Counted from the stretch's first letter, positions 22,398-30,529 are shown. The stretch: DNA of 64,000 bases from Synechococcus sp. CS-1330 (GCA_025128025.1 JAHLYR010000065.1:62001-126000); one strand, 5' to 3'. Notes: generated by a model from the letters alone, not told the origin. Numbers and translations are program-made.

Positions 22398-24926
22398 TCA
22401 TGGCAGGTCCATCACGGCGGAATACAGCAGTCCGCCGCGGGGGCCGGTATCCACCTGGCCATAGCCAGCGGTCGCCAGCGCCTGCAGGGCCTGCTCGGCG
22501 GAAACCACATTGAGGTGACGCTTCTCCCGCCAGGCCAGCCTGCTGCGCAGATCCTTCCAACTCACAGGTCCACCGATTCCTGCGGCGATGCGATGCAGCC
22601 GCTGCATCAGCTGACTGAGTTCTGGCCCATCAGCGTCAGCTGTGGCCAGCTCATGGAATCCCAGGGCCCAGCCATCGAGCGCCTCCACCACGGCGATGGC
22701 GGCCTGGAGCACATCCAAGCCGATCGGTGCCGCCGGCGGAAGCTGGCCGCAGACGCGATGAAGCACCTGGAGCAGGCCGGCAATGCGCAGCACCTTGCCT
22801 GCGGCCTTGCCATGAATCGCAGCCTGGGCGCCCAGCCGGGCCGCCAGGGCCTGCTCCTGCTTGCCGTGCTCGTAATGAGAGAAGAGCTCCAGCGCCGCCG
22901 GCGCCAGCGCGTAGGTCGCCGGCGGTAAGCAATGGACGGCACGGGCGACCGTGGCCAGGGTGTCGGCACCGTCACGCACGGCCAACTCCTGCTCCGGCGT
23001 GATCACCGTGGGCAGTGGTGCCGTGCGCCGGGGCAGGGGGGAAAACAAAAAGCGGGCCCACTTACCGGAGGGGTCACCCCCTTTCACCAGGGCACTGAGC
23101 ACCTCCGGCTGGATGCCGCCATAGATCGAGACATGGCAGCGCTCAAAGGAGCGATCCGCCGCGGTGATCCGCAGCGAGGTGTAGCTGTGGCCGTCAAAGA
23201 GCTCCAGCAGCTGCTGCTCATCGGCGCCGCGCCCCTGGCGGTAGGCATTAAGGGAGCCAAAGAGCCCGGAGAGTTCATCGCGGCGCACCAGCACGGCCAG
23301 GCCACGGGCCTCCAGCGCCTGCAACTGAGCTGCCAGGGCTTCCCCCGTGTAGTCCTGCAGCTGCAGGTGAATGGGTACGGGCGCGGGCGGCCGCTCGTTG
23401 GGCTTGCAGCCGCGACACTGCTCCCTCCAGTCCTCCTGAGCGCGGCTGTTATCGCGCGCCTGATCACGGCGCAGCTCCGTGGTGGGCTCCACCACCAGTA
23501 ACCGCTCCAGTGGTGTCTTCTTCTGGCCGCTGCGGGCAACGGTGCAGACGTAGAGATTGGTCGGCACCACATAGCGGGTAATCGGGTTACCGCAGACGGC
23601 GGTGCCGAGCTTGGTGAGACCGGAGATGCAGGCCAGCCAGGCCATCGCCACGGCGGTGTCGCTGTAGGGGAGCTGGGTAGTGAGGCTGGCCAAGGAGAGC
23701 GCCAGCTGAGGCGGGAACAGTTGCTCGAGGGTGATCGGCTGCTGGCGGCGGCGCTCGCGGTCCTGCAGCAGGGCCCCACCGGCTTCCTGGAGCACCTCCG
23801 CGAGCTGGGCCTGCTGCTGCAGCGCCTTGAGCAGGGCCCGCAGGCTCTGGGGCACCAGCTCGGAGCTGGCCGCAAGTTCATCAATCAACAGCTCCAGATC
23901 GACCTGGGCCAGGTCGTCAGCTATCGCCTGCTCCAGCCGCTGACAACATTCGTGGCGGCTGAGCAACCTGTGGGTCGCAGGGCCTGAGGGCGACTGGCCC
24001 GGGCCCGCCTCATCAAAGTAGGAGGTGCGCTCAGCAACAAGGCAGCTGGCCGTACGAGCGTCGTAGCCGTCGAGGGCGGCGTGGTGATGCAGGGTGCCGA
24101 TGGTGACGCCCCGCCCCTTGAAGGAGCGCCACTTGAGCAGACACTCGGCCTCGTCGAAGTGGCTGGAGCCTCGCGACCACTCCACCCAGGCGGCCAGCAG
24201 GCCGGGGTCGACGGAATGGAGTGCCATCCCCACCTGCAGCCAGCTGGAGTAATCGTCGCGGGGCTTGATGTGAGCAAGCAGCTGCAGCGCACGCTCGCTG
24301 TCCTGGGCAGAGGGTTCGTAGTCGGCACTGACCGGCTCCTGCGGCTGCTTGAACAGCGGCTCCAGTAACCACTCGGGAGCATCGGCCACCTGCTGCTCTG
24401 CCGGTGAGCGGCCCTCCATCCAGCGATAGCCGCCGCTGCTCGGATGCACCCCGGCGATCACCGACTGATGACCGTCCCAGCGCAGCTCAAATACTGTCTC
24501 GCACCGGGAGGTGCGCTGGGCAGAACGGCTCCAGTAGCGGCGGCCACGCAGATAAGGCCAGAACTCAAGCGGCACGCGGTAAGCCAGCTGCCCCCGCTGC
24601 GGCAGTCCCGAGGTCCAGCCCACCGTCGCCGGCAAATCGCTAGGGGGCCGGCCGTAGATCCGCCGAAAACAGCCTGCTGAGCCAGGGCCATCGAAATCCA
24701 CCGCCATCACACCGGAGGCCGGGCCCAGTACCAGTCCCACCGCCAGCACATAGGGGCTGGCGGTGACGGCTTGGAACTCCTCGAAGTTGAGGCCAGCGGC
24801 GGACCAGTTGCGCAGCAGTTCGCCGCTGACTGGGTCCACCGGACGTTTCTGGCCGTCGATCGGGATCAGGGCCCAGTCCGAGTCGATGTTGCTCAGGCTG
24901 TCCAGCACGGCAGGGGTGAGTGCCAT
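22398..24926 (-). CDS. Phage primase-polymerase / DUF3987 helicase-like replication protein
   Basis: 842 residues from the ATG at 24924-24926. N-terminal bifunctional primase-polymerase domain: WALIPIDGQKRPVDPVSG, then VGLVLGPASGVMAVDFDGPG with the catalytic Asp pair, and ELRWDGHQSVIAGVHPSSGG. A PriCT_2-like segment follows (DDYSSWLQVGMALHSVDPGL, FDEAECLLKWRSF, GVTIGTLHHHAA). The C-terminal half is DUF3987-like: YVCTVARSGQKKTPLERLL (P-loop position), VRRDELSGLFGSLNAYRQG and ISIYGG-type VSIYGGIQPEVLSALVKG. It replicates the element, by family knowledge. Large and intact. Confidence 0.85.
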   Translation of the reverse strand: MALTPAVLDSLSNIDSDWALIPIDGQKRPVDPVSGELLRNWSAAGLNFEEFQAVTASPYVLAVGLVLGPASGVMAVDFDGPGSAGCFRRIYGRPPSDLPATVGWTSGLPQRGQLAYRVPLEFWPYLRGRRYWSRSAQRTSRCETVFELRWDGHQSVIAGVHPSSGGYRWMEGRSPAEQQVADAPEWLLEPLFKQPQEPVSADYEPSAQDSERALQLLAHIKPRDDYSSWLQVGMALHSVDPGLLAAWVEWSRGSSHFDEAECLLKWRSFKGRGVTIGTLHHHAALDGYDARTASCLVAERTSYFDEAGPGQSPSGPATHRLLSRHECCQRLEQAIADDLAQVDLELLIDELAASSELVPQSLRALLKALQQQAQLAEVLQEAGGALLQDRERRRQQPITLEQLFPPQLALSLASLTTQLPYSDTAVAMAWLACISGLTKLGTAVCGNPITRYVVPTNLYVCTVARSGQKKTPLERLLVVEPTTELRRDQARDNSRAQEDWREQCRGCKPNERPPAPVPIHLQLQDYTGEALAAQLQALEARGLAVLVRRDELSGLFGSLNAYRQGRGADEQQLLELFDGHSYTSLRITAADRSFERCHVSIYGGIQPEVLSALVKGGDPSGKWARFLFSPLPRRTAPLPTVITPEQELAVRDGADTLATVARAVHCLPPATYALAPAALELFSHYEHGKQEQALAARLGAQAAIHGKAAGKVLRIAGLLQVLHRVCGQLPPAAPIGLDVLQAAIAVVEALDGWALGFHELATADADGPELSQLMQRLHRIAAGIGGPVSWKDLRSRLAWREKRHLNVVSAEQALQALATAGYGQVDTGPRGGLLYSAVMDLP

Positions 24927-24995
24927 CAGCCGCCGCTCAGCGCCCACTGGACTTGGCAGCACTCGGAGGCGACGCGCTGCACCACCCCGCCGTCC

Positions 24996-25247
24996 TCAAA
25001 GACAGCCATCAGGGTTGAGCGCAGCGGGGGCCAAGGGCGGCCGCAGGGCTGCGGCGGGCTGCGCCGGCTGGGAACAGCCACGGGCGCGGGATCTGGCGCG
25101 CGCCTCGGCGCGGCTGGCGGCCCTGGCCTGGCGTCGGATGTGCTCCCGCAGGATCGCGCGGATCAATACCACCCGCGGCTCACCACCTCGATGGGCATCA
25201 AGCCAGCGGAGCACCTCGTCGCTGAGGCGGATCACATAGGGCCGCAA
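24996..25247 (-). CDS. Ribbon-helix-helix-like small regulator
   Basis: 83 residues from a TTG at 25245-25247, with an in-frame GTG at 25233-25235 as the alternative start. The N-terminus (VIRLSDEVLRWLDAHRGG then VVLIRAILREHIRRQ) has the strand-helix-helix layout of CopG/Arc regulators; the tail is basic and Ala/Arg-rich. It is the first gene of the minus-strand replication operon, opposite the plus-strand early genes, where a regulator is expected. Confidence 0.6.
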   Translation of the reverse strand: MRPYVIRLSDEVLRWLDAHRGGEPRVVLIRAILREHIRRQARAASRAEARARSRARGCSQPAQPAAALRPPLAPAALNPDGCL

Positions 25248-25339
25248 GGCTCACGTTACCGGGGCAAAGGCAGTGTATTCGTTTCGACTCGCAGACGCAA
25301 GGGATACGAGTACGCTTTCCTCGGAATCTCGGGGCGGCC
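25248..25339. promoter_or_regulatory. Divergent control region of the prophage
   Basis: A 92-base gap between the minus-strand regulator/primase operon and the plus-strand genes. It contains CTCACGTTACC at 25250-25260, the same core as in the promoter elements at 21202-21231 and 27403-27432, but without a matching -10. It is the likely genetic switch region. Confidence 0.45.
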
Positions 25340-25636
25340 ATGACTAGCAGTACAGGTGCAGCACTTTTCTCGCAAGGGGAGGCGGTGTTTGTGCGACCGA
25401 TCGCCCATGCCTGGCGCCAGCAGTCGTTCACCGTGATCAAGCCGCTGTGGCGCAGGGGCAGGCTGCCCCACTACAAGCTGCAGGCACCCGATGGCGGCAT
25501 CTGGCTGGTCAGCCAGCTCGAACTGGCCGCCAGTCCAATCTGGAGCTCCACAGAAGGTGACGAGGCACGCCCACGCCGCCGGCGCCGCCTCGCGCCTTCC
25601 GGTGCAGTCAGCAGCACTGCTTCCGTTAAGCAGTAG
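25340..25636 (+). CDS. Small phage-region protein of unknown function
   Basis: 98 residues. A folded-looking core (EAVFVRPIAHAWRQQSFTVI, LPHYKLQAPDGGIWLVSQLE), of the type seen in small beta-barrel proteins, is followed by a basic tail (RPRRRRRLAP). It is the first gene on the plus strand after the divergent control region. No family is recognised. Confidence 0.6.
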   Translation: MTSSTGAALFSQGEAVFVRPIAHAWRQQSFTVIKPLWRRGRLPHYKLQAPDGGIWLVSQLELAASPIWSSTEGDEARPRRRRRLAPSGAVSSTASVKQ

Positions 25637-25644
25637 GCCGTGGC

Positions 25645-26187
25645 TTGGTGGCGCCGCCTGAACTCTCTGATCAGCAGGGGCAGCAAACCCGCACAAGCGC
25701 TGCCGAGATTCATGCGGCCATCGAGCGACTGCTGGCGGGGGAAGCGTTCCTGGCGAATCGTCCCTGGAGCGAGATCTGGTGGGGGCTAATGCATCTAGAT
25801 CTGTTCAGCGGCTGGCGAATTGCGATCTGGATAGAGCGCGATGTCCTTGGTGTCGTCCAGTCCGCCACCGCTGCCGATGGTCGGAACTGGATCTACGGCT
25901 GCCAGAGGGATGACTGGACATTGGGCCCCGCCGCAAGGATTCTCGAGCCACTCGGTCTGCTCAGCGCCAGGCAGAGGCAGGCACTGGAAGCACGACTGCG
26001 CCGGGCCTGCTGCTGGCCGGCTCCAGAGCCAATTGATGGCAGCTGGATGCCACCGCTGCACGAGCTCCAGCGAGTGCGCCCGCGCGGCAGACAGAGCAGG
26101 CCTCACCTCAGTCCTCGCCGCACTGGCGCGGCAAGCAGGGCACTCTGCCCAGAGGCGATCGCTGGGGGCAAAGGCAGCATGGGCTGA
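25645..26187 (+). CDS. DUF7693-like protein
   Basis: 180 residues from a TTG at 25645; a GTG at 25648 is in frame and may be the real start. The core, AAIERLLAGEAFLANRPWSE then WRIAIWIERDVLGVVQSAT, DGRNWIYG and LGLLSARQRQALEARL, resembles the DUF7693 family of small proteins from variable genome regions; this is recognition from memory and needs a profile search. The last 50 residues are Arg-rich and may be read-through of a shorter gene. No function is known. Confidence 0.5.
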   Translation: MVAPPELSDQQGQQTRTSAAEIHAAIERLLAGEAFLANRPWSEIWWGLMHLDLFSGWRIAIWIERDVLGVVQSATAADGRNWIYGCQRDDWTLGPAARILEPLGLLSARQRQALEARLRRACCWPAPEPIDGSWMPPLHELQRVRPRGRQSRPHLSPRRTGAASRALCPEAIAGGKGSMG

Positions 26188-26210
26188 CCATCTGCAGCAG
26201 TCGTAGCGCC

Positions 26211-26483
26211 GTGACGATCACGATCACCTCCCCCTGCTCGCAGAGCACCATCAACGAGCTGGGAATCCGGCAGTGGCCGATCTGGTCCTGCGAGCCCAGC
26301 AGTTTCCTTTGGACCTACGACGAGCAGGAGGCCTGCCTGCTAGTGGAGGGCGATGTCACCGTCACCCCCGATGGCGGGGAGCCGGTGCGGTTTGGGGCCG
26401 GTGATCTGGTGGTCTTCCCCGCTGGACTGTCCTGCACCTGGGAGGTGCATCAGGCGGTGCGCAAGCACTACCGCTTTGGCTGA
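26211..26483 (+). CDS. Cupin-domain protein (ureidoglycine-aminohydrolase type, DUF861-like)
   Basis: 90 residues from a GTG at 26211. A single cupin barrel: IWSCEPSSFLWTYDEQEACL, LVEGDVTVTPDGGEPVRFGA, GDLVVFPAGLSCTWEVHQAV and RKHYRFG, matching the 'cupin_3' proteins of cyanobacteria. The metal-ligand residues are partly present (Glu in EACL, no clear His pair), so activity is unclear. The stop codon lies within a 16-bp perfect palindrome at 26479-26494. This is not a phage gene by family and is probably cargo. Confidence 0.8.
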   Translation: MTITITSPCSQSTINELGIRQWPIWSCEPSSFLWTYDEQEACLLVEGDVTVTPDGGEPVRFGAGDLVVFPAGLSCTWEVHQAVRKHYRFG

Positions 26484-26578
26484 GCCGGCTCAGCATCCCT
26501 AGGCCTGATGGCGACAGCCACGGCCCCTGGATATCAGCGCAGCGGTGGCATGACCAGTGCCAGCCCGCCAAGCTGAGT

Positions 26579-26632
26579 TTTGACTAATCCCCCTGTGCTT
26601 CAGGGTGCTTGTGCCTTAGCGTGCTCCTAAGA
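26579..26632 (+). promoter_or_regulatory. Candidate promoter/operator of the HTH gene
   Basis: A TTGACT at 26579-26584 and GTGCTY direct repeats at 26595, 26605 and 26621, with GTGCCT at 26611, ahead of the HTH start at 26652. CTTAG / CTAAG (26615-26631) forms a small inverted repeat. Autoregulation by the HTH protein is a guess. Confidence 0.4.
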
Positions 26633-26651
26633 CCCCTCAGGCTCCCGAGGC

Positions 26652-27395
26652 ATGGCCAATTGGTTCGCTGAGATGGAGGAGAAGCAGGCGGAAGCACGCC
26701 TCGTCTTCGGGCGCATGCTGCGGCTGTGGCGGGAGCGCAACGGCTGGACCCAGTACACAGTGGCTGACTGGGGCAAGGAGGCCGGCTTCCCGGCGATCAG
26801 CTACGGCAACCTCAGCGCGATCGAACAGGGCAAGGCCGGAGAGCTGCGTCGTCCGGCTTTTTTCCAGATCGCTGAGGCCAGCCAGCGCCTCCACGAAAGC
26901 CGCTACGGCACCATCCGCAACAAGGAGCTCCGCGACAAGATCAAAGCCGGCCGGCCGCTGCTGGGCAATGACGGCAAGCCCTGGGGCCCGCAGGAGCTCT
27001 GGGCTTGCTACGTCGGCCTGCAGGGCGTGCCCGAGGCCTACAAGGTCCAACCCAAGCCAGAAGCCCCAGCGCTCAGCGCCAAGGAAGCACGGGAACTGAG
27101 CAGCCGCTGGCGCGAATCGGTCGGCCAGGCCATCGATGCCCATGAGCTCGATTCCTTTCAGGCCTTGCAGGCCATCGCCCGGCTGGCACCGCTGGCCCAC
27201 CGCAAGCAATTGCGCAAGGTGCTGACGTCCTTCGGTGACTACAGCCCGGCCGACCTGCGCGAGCTGTGGGATGGGGACTGGCTGCCGCAGCAGTGGATCC
27301 AGACCTGGCAGAGCGGCCTCAGCGGCAGCACCGAGACAGCAGAACCCGAACAGAGCCAGCCCATAAATCCATCAACGCTGGCCCCGAGTTCCTGA
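26652..27395 (+). CDS. HTH (XRE-like) phage regulator
   Basis: 247 residues. Residues about 15-75 look like a divergent XRE-type helix-turn-helix: ARLVFGRMLRLWRERNGWTQ, then ISYGNLSAIEQGKAGELRRP. The rest is helical (AQALQAIARLAPLAHRKQLR) and ends in a Ser/Thr/Glu-rich tail. It is likely a phage repressor or early regulator, given its place at the head of the plus-strand operon, but the family is not named with certainty. Confidence 0.65.
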   Translation: MANWFAEMEEKQAEARLVFGRMLRLWRERNGWTQYTVADWGKEAGFPAISYGNLSAIEQGKAGELRRPAFFQIAEASQRLHESRYGTIRNKELRDKIKAGRPLLGNDGKPWGPQELWACYVGLQGVPEAYKVQPKPEAPALSAKEARELSSRWRESVGQAIDAHELDSFQALQAIARLAPLAHRKQLRKVLTSFGDYSPADLRELWDGDWLPQQWIQTWQSGLSGSTETAEPEQSQPINPSTLAPSS

Positions 27396-27402
27396 GGAGG
27401 GG

Positions 27403-27432
27403 TTGCGCCTCACGTTATCGAGCCCATAAGAT
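27403..27432 (+). promoter_or_regulatory. Candidate phage promoter, copy B
   Basis: TTGCGC (27403-27408), 18-base spacer starting CTCACGTTA, and TAAGAT (27427-27432), 34 bases upstream of the 27467 start. Same layout and almost the same sequence as the minus-strand element at 21202-21231. Confidence 0.6.
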
Positions 27433-27466
27433 CAACTCAACGGGCAACGGTCCCGCACGAGCCTTT

Positions 27467-28276
27467 ATGGACAACCCTTTGCCCCAGGGCGCACAGGCAG
27501 TGGAGCTGCTCTCGCCGGAGACGCAGCACTGGCGAGCCGAGCGCGAGCTGGCAGATGCGCTCTCAACCTTCCAGGCCCAGGTCCAGCCCGCCACGGAGCT
27601 GACGCTGCTGGCGGTAGTGGAGGCGGCCAAGCCCGCGTTCCAGCTGGGCTTCTGCTTTTCGGTGCGCAGCACCGACGAGGGAACGGCCGTGCTGCTGATG
27701 CACCGCAGCGGGGCCCAGCAGAGCGCCGAGAGTGAGGCCTACGACGAGGACTTCCGGCTCAGCGCCCGACTGCTGGCCGGCCTACTGGGCATTCCCGTGG
27801 GCGCTTTACCCCGGCCCAGCAAGGCCGAGTCGGCGAACGGTTCTGAAGTCGGTGCCGCAGCAGCGGCAACTCCAGTTGCGGTATCTGCGCAGATCACCCC
27901 TGGCGGCTGCAACGAGGAGCCAGCCGATGGCTTGCTGGAGGCGGATCCTGCCGATGATCCAGGCCTCGAACCCCTCACTGCCGATCAGATCAGCACTCTG
28001 ACCGCGATGCTCAAGGCGATGGCCCGCAGCGATAAGGAGGCCTGGAAGAGTTTCTCCATTGCCTTCCGCGACCACTTCCAGGTGCCGCGCACAGCGCGCA
28101 CCATCACCGATCGCATCACCCAGCGGCGTCACTCCGACTTCATCGATCGCTTTGAGCAGGAGCTGATCAACACCACGCTGCCAGCAGCCCATCAGGGGCC
28201 CGGCAGCGTCGCACCGAGAGGTGCGCTTAGCGAATCGGCACCGAGAGGTGCGCTCAGCGAATCGGAGGCGATTTGA
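27467..28276 (+). CDS. Phage early protein of unknown function
   Basis: 269 residues from the ATG at 27467; the frame is open upstream to 27266 but that part overlaps the HTH gene. Residues 20-110 form an alpha/beta domain (LTLLAVVEAAKPAFQLGFCF, EGTAVLLMHRSGAQQS). Residues about 175-250 are helical (TADQISTLTAMLKAMARSDK, FREHF-type FRDHFQVPRTARTITDRIT). The last 18 residues are a tandem repeat, APRGALSES twice, encoded by two 27-bp repeats (28211-28264). It starts the early operon with overlapping genes. Confidence 0.65.
   Translation: MDNPLPQGAQAVELLSPETQHWRAERELADALSTFQAQVQPATELTLLAVVEAAKPAFQLGFCFSVRSTDEGTAVLLMHRSGAQQSAESEAYDEDFRLSARLLAGLLGIPVGALPRPSKAESANGSEVGAAAAATPVAVSAQITPGGCNEEPADGLLEADPADDPGLEPLTADQISTLTAMLKAMARSDKEAWKSFSIAFRDHFQVPRTARTITDRITQRRHSDFIDRFEQELINTTLPAAHQGPGSVAPRGALSESAPRGALSESEAI
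28211..28264 (+). repeat. Two tandem 27-bp repeats with hairpins
   Basis: Two 27-bp units (28211-28237 and 28238-28264) differing by one base, each starting with the hairpin GCACCGAGAGGTGC (5-bp stem, GAGA tetraloop). A related hairpin, GCACCGAACGGTGC, lies at 28514-28527. Confidence 0.75.
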
Positions 28277-28548
28277 TGGCGACCCCACAGCGACAGGAGC
28301 GGGGCCGGCGCATTGCCTACGGCCACCGCCAGCACGAGCAGCACCTGGCCCCGGACAGCGGCCATTACCTGCAGAGCAAGGTTCGCAGCGATGTCTGGGC
28401 GGTGTTGCAGCAGCTGCGCCAGCAGCACGCCCTATCGATCAGCGGCGCCGCCCATCACCTGATGCGGCTGGGCGCCGGCCTCGATCCCCTCCCACCCCTT
28501 GATCAACTCACCCGCACCGAACGGTGCGCGACTCACGATGGCCATTGA
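28276..28548 (+). CDS. Small phage protein, possibly ribbon-helix-helix-like
   Basis: 90 residues from the ATG at 28276, whose A overlaps the previous stop (TGATG). A basic N-terminus (RQERGRRIAYGHRQ) is followed by a helical core (LQSKVRSDVWAVLQQLRQQH, ISGAAHHLMRLGAGLDP), which fits a small DNA-binding protein. It overlaps the next gene by 11 bases. No family was recognised. Confidence 0.6.
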   Translation: MATPQRQERGRRIAYGHRQHEQHLAPDSGHYLQSKVRSDVWAVLQQLRQQHALSISGAAHHLMRLGAGLDPLPPLDQLTRTERCATHDGH

Positions 28549-29191
28549 GCTCAACGACGGCGCCCGCATCAGCGCGCCGGTGATCCGTCAGCAACGGCTG
28601 GGCGAGATCGCCAACCTGGCGGTGGTACGCACCGAACAACGAGATCGCCTGCGCCGCAACCTCAGCAGCGGCGAGATGGAGACGATTCCCAATGGCACCG
28701 ACCGCCAGGGGCGACCCAAGGTCAAGCAGGAGATGGTGCTCCATGCGGTAGCCATGCCCGGCACCACGATGGAGGCCCGCCTCGGCGAGGAGGGCGGCGT
28801 GCCCACGCCGGGTGATCGGGTGCGGCTGATCCTCAAGGCCAAGGGATTCGGCGACTGGATCGAAACCCGCCGCAGCCACCGCAAGGGGAAGCTCAATGTC
28901 GGTGATGTGCTGACGCTGGAAACCCGCTGGGCGCAGCAGTACGACCAGGACGGCAATCCCAAGGGCACCAAGATCGAAGACCAGGCCGCCGCCGATGCGG
29001 TGCCACGCAACGTCACCATCGGCTTCTACGGGCCCCTCTCCCTCAAGGAAGGCAGCGAGTCCCGCTGGATCGAGGCGGCGGAGCAGGCCTACCGCGATGA
29101 CGAGGCGTCCGAGCGCCAGCAGCGCTCAATCCCGCTTGATGACGCCTCGGACTTTGCCAATGAGTTCGGCGATGAGGAGGTGCCGTTCTGA
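28538..29191 (+). CDS. Phage protein with SSB-like acidic C-terminal tail
   Basis: 217 residues from the ATG at 28538 (MAIELNDGARISAPVIRQQR). The middle is beta-rich (QEMVLHAVAMPGTTMEARLG, DRVRLILKAKGFGDWIE, GDVLTLETRWAQQYDQDG, NVTIGFYGPLSLK), consistent with an OB-fold or similar single-stranded-DNA-binding domain. The end, DDASDFANEFGDEEVPF, resembles the acidic '…DDDIPF' tip of single-stranded-DNA-binding proteins that recruits repair and replication partners. It belongs to the early operon. ssDNA binding is inference. Confidence 0.6.
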   Translation: MAIELNDGARISAPVIRQQRLGEIANLAVVRTEQRDRLRRNLSSGEMETIPNGTDRQGRPKVKQEMVLHAVAMPGTTMEARLGEEGGVPTPGDRVRLILKAKGFGDWIETRRSHRKGKLNVGDVLTLETRWAQQYDQDGNPKGTKIEDQAAADAVPRNVTIGFYGPLSLKEGSESRWIEAAEQAYRDDEASERQQRSIPLDDASDFANEFGDEEVPF

Positions 29192-29493
29192 TGGCACCTC
29201 TGCAAGACAGCCGCTTTGGGAGCGGCGCCCCCAGGTCCCAGCTACGCCAACCCCAGCTGCCAGCCTTCTGCCGCACTCGCCGGCCCACCAGCGTCGCGGT
29301 CAGCGTCAGCAGCCTCAACGCTCTGCGCCTGCTGGTGCTGCTGGGGCTTCTCTTTCAGCTCAGCACCCTGCTGCTCGTGCTCGCAGGGCCCGTGCCGCCG
29401 CAGCCGCTGACCAGCACTAATACCGTCTTTCGCCCCAATGCCGGCACTGATGCAGGAGAGGTTCTACCCGTCACACCACTTTTAGAGCGATGA
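29191..29493 (+). CDS. Small single-helix membrane protein
   Basis: 100 residues, start overlapping the previous stop by one base (TGATG). A basic N-terminal 35 residues (FCRTRRPTSVAVSVSS) precede one strong membrane helix (LNALRLLVLLGLLFQLSTLL) and a Pro/Thr-rich outside part. It ends with an ATGA overlap with the KilA-N gene. Function unknown. Confidence 0.6.
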   Translation: MAPLQDSRFGSGAPRSQLRQPQLPAFCRTRRPTSVAVSVSSLNALRLLVLLGLLFQLSTLLLVLAGPVPPQPLTSTNTVFRPNAGTDAGEVLPVTPLLER

Positions 29494-30293
29494 ACAGCAA
29501 AAACACGTCATCCCATTCAGCTGCACCTCTCGCCTCGATGGATCACCCCGCCCTGGTCTCCCGCAGCTGGAACGGCACGCCAATTTCTCGGCGCACAACC
29601 GACGGCTACGTCAACGCCACGGCCATGTGCAAGGCCAACGGCAAACAGTGGAATGACTACTGGCGCACCGACCGCGCGACGGCCTACCTGGAGGCCCTCT
29701 GCACCGAAACGGGAATTCCCGTTTCCAGCCTGTGTCTCAGTCTGAAAGGCGGTTCTCACCAGGGCACCTGGGTCCATCCCCAGGTCGCGGTTGATCTGGC
29801 TCGCTGGATCAGCGCACCGTTCGCGGTGTGGATGGACGGCTGGTTCCTGGAGAGCATCCAGCAAGCTCAGCCAACACCGGTGGAGACAACTGCACCTCGG
29901 CTCCGGGAAGTCGAGGTGATCGCCCTGGTGGAACGCAGCATCGGTCTCTTCGAGCGGCTCGGCGGCCTGGATCAACGCGACCAGCTCCTGTTCAAGGACA
30001 TCGTGCGCAGCAACGTGCTGACCGCGAGCTCGGGGCTGCTGCCCGGCGCCCCGACTGACGAGGAGCTCACCTTGGGGGATGCCTGGCTGAAGGTGTTCCA
30101 GCAAGTGCTGCCGCGTAGCCAGTTCTGCGTAGCCGGCAAGCTCGTGGCGAGGGCTTACCGGGACGAGTTCGGAGAAGAACCCCCTCGTCGCCAACAGTTT
30201 GTGGATGGGGCACCGCGCCAGGTCAAGAGCTATCGCCGCTCCTGGTTAACCGACACCCTCCAGCGCTGCCGCGCCCAGCTGACAGGGGGCTGA
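29490..30293 (+). CDS. KilA-N domain phage protein
   Basis: 267 residues. The N-terminal KilA-N DNA-binding domain is clear: SRSWNGTPISRRTTDGYVNA then TAMCKANGKQWNDYWRTDRA and KGGSHQGTWVHPQVAVDLAR, WISAPFAVWMDGWFLE. The C-terminal 130 residues (LVERSIGLFERLGGLDQRDQ, FCVAGKLVARAYRDEFGEEP) are the usual partner region. KilA-N proteins are common phage antirepressor/regulatory proteins. It is within the early operon (ATGA overlap before, TGATG after). Confidence 0.9.
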   Translation: MNSKNTSSHSAAPLASMDHPALVSRSWNGTPISRRTTDGYVNATAMCKANGKQWNDYWRTDRATAYLEALCTETGIPVSSLCLSLKGGSHQGTWVHPQVAVDLARWISAPFAVWMDGWFLESIQQAQPTPVETTAPRLREVEVIALVERSIGLFERLGGLDQRDQLLFKDIVRSNVLTASSGLLPGAPTDEELTLGDAWLKVFQQVLPRSQFCVAGKLVARAYRDEFGEEPPRRQQFVDGAPRQVKSYRRSWLTDTLQRCRAQLTGG

Positions 30294-30529
30294 TGGAAAC
30301 CGCCACAACACCAACCCGCCAGCGAGTCTGGGTCACGACGTCAGAAGCCTGCACTGCCCTGGGAATGAGCCGCGAAACCCTGCGCCAGCTGAGGCTGCGT
30401 GGGGTGCTCACCCCGGGCAAGCACTACAGGCGTTGGGGCTGCACCCAGGGCCGGGGACCACTGCAGTGGCACTTGGAAAACGTGGAGGCCACTATCACGG
30501 GCTGGAGCCGCAGGCATCTCCGCATCTGA
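30293..30529 (+). CDS. Small helix-turn-helix protein
   Basis: 78 residues overlapping the KilA-N stop by one base. The motif VWVTTSEACTALGMSRETLR, then LRLRGVLTPGKHYRRWGC, is a winged-helix/MerR-type DNA-binding start as in excisionase-like proteins, with a C-terminal helix (WHLENVEATITGWSRRH). It is the last gene of the early operon. An excisionase or activator role is possible. Confidence 0.7.
   Translation: METATTPTRQRVWVTTSEACTALGMSRETLRQLRLRGVLTPGKHYRRWGCTQGRGPLQWHLENVEATITGWSRRHLRI

Noticed and set aside
22036-22560. 174-residue minus-strand frame with PPVPPEQP-type sequence
   Set aside because: Its odd Pro/Gly content comes from the GGGACA repeats; it covers the iteron gap and the end of the primase gene, with no domain.
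28211-28264. Tandem hairpins read as terminators
   Set aside because: No T-run follows and they lie inside a reading frame.
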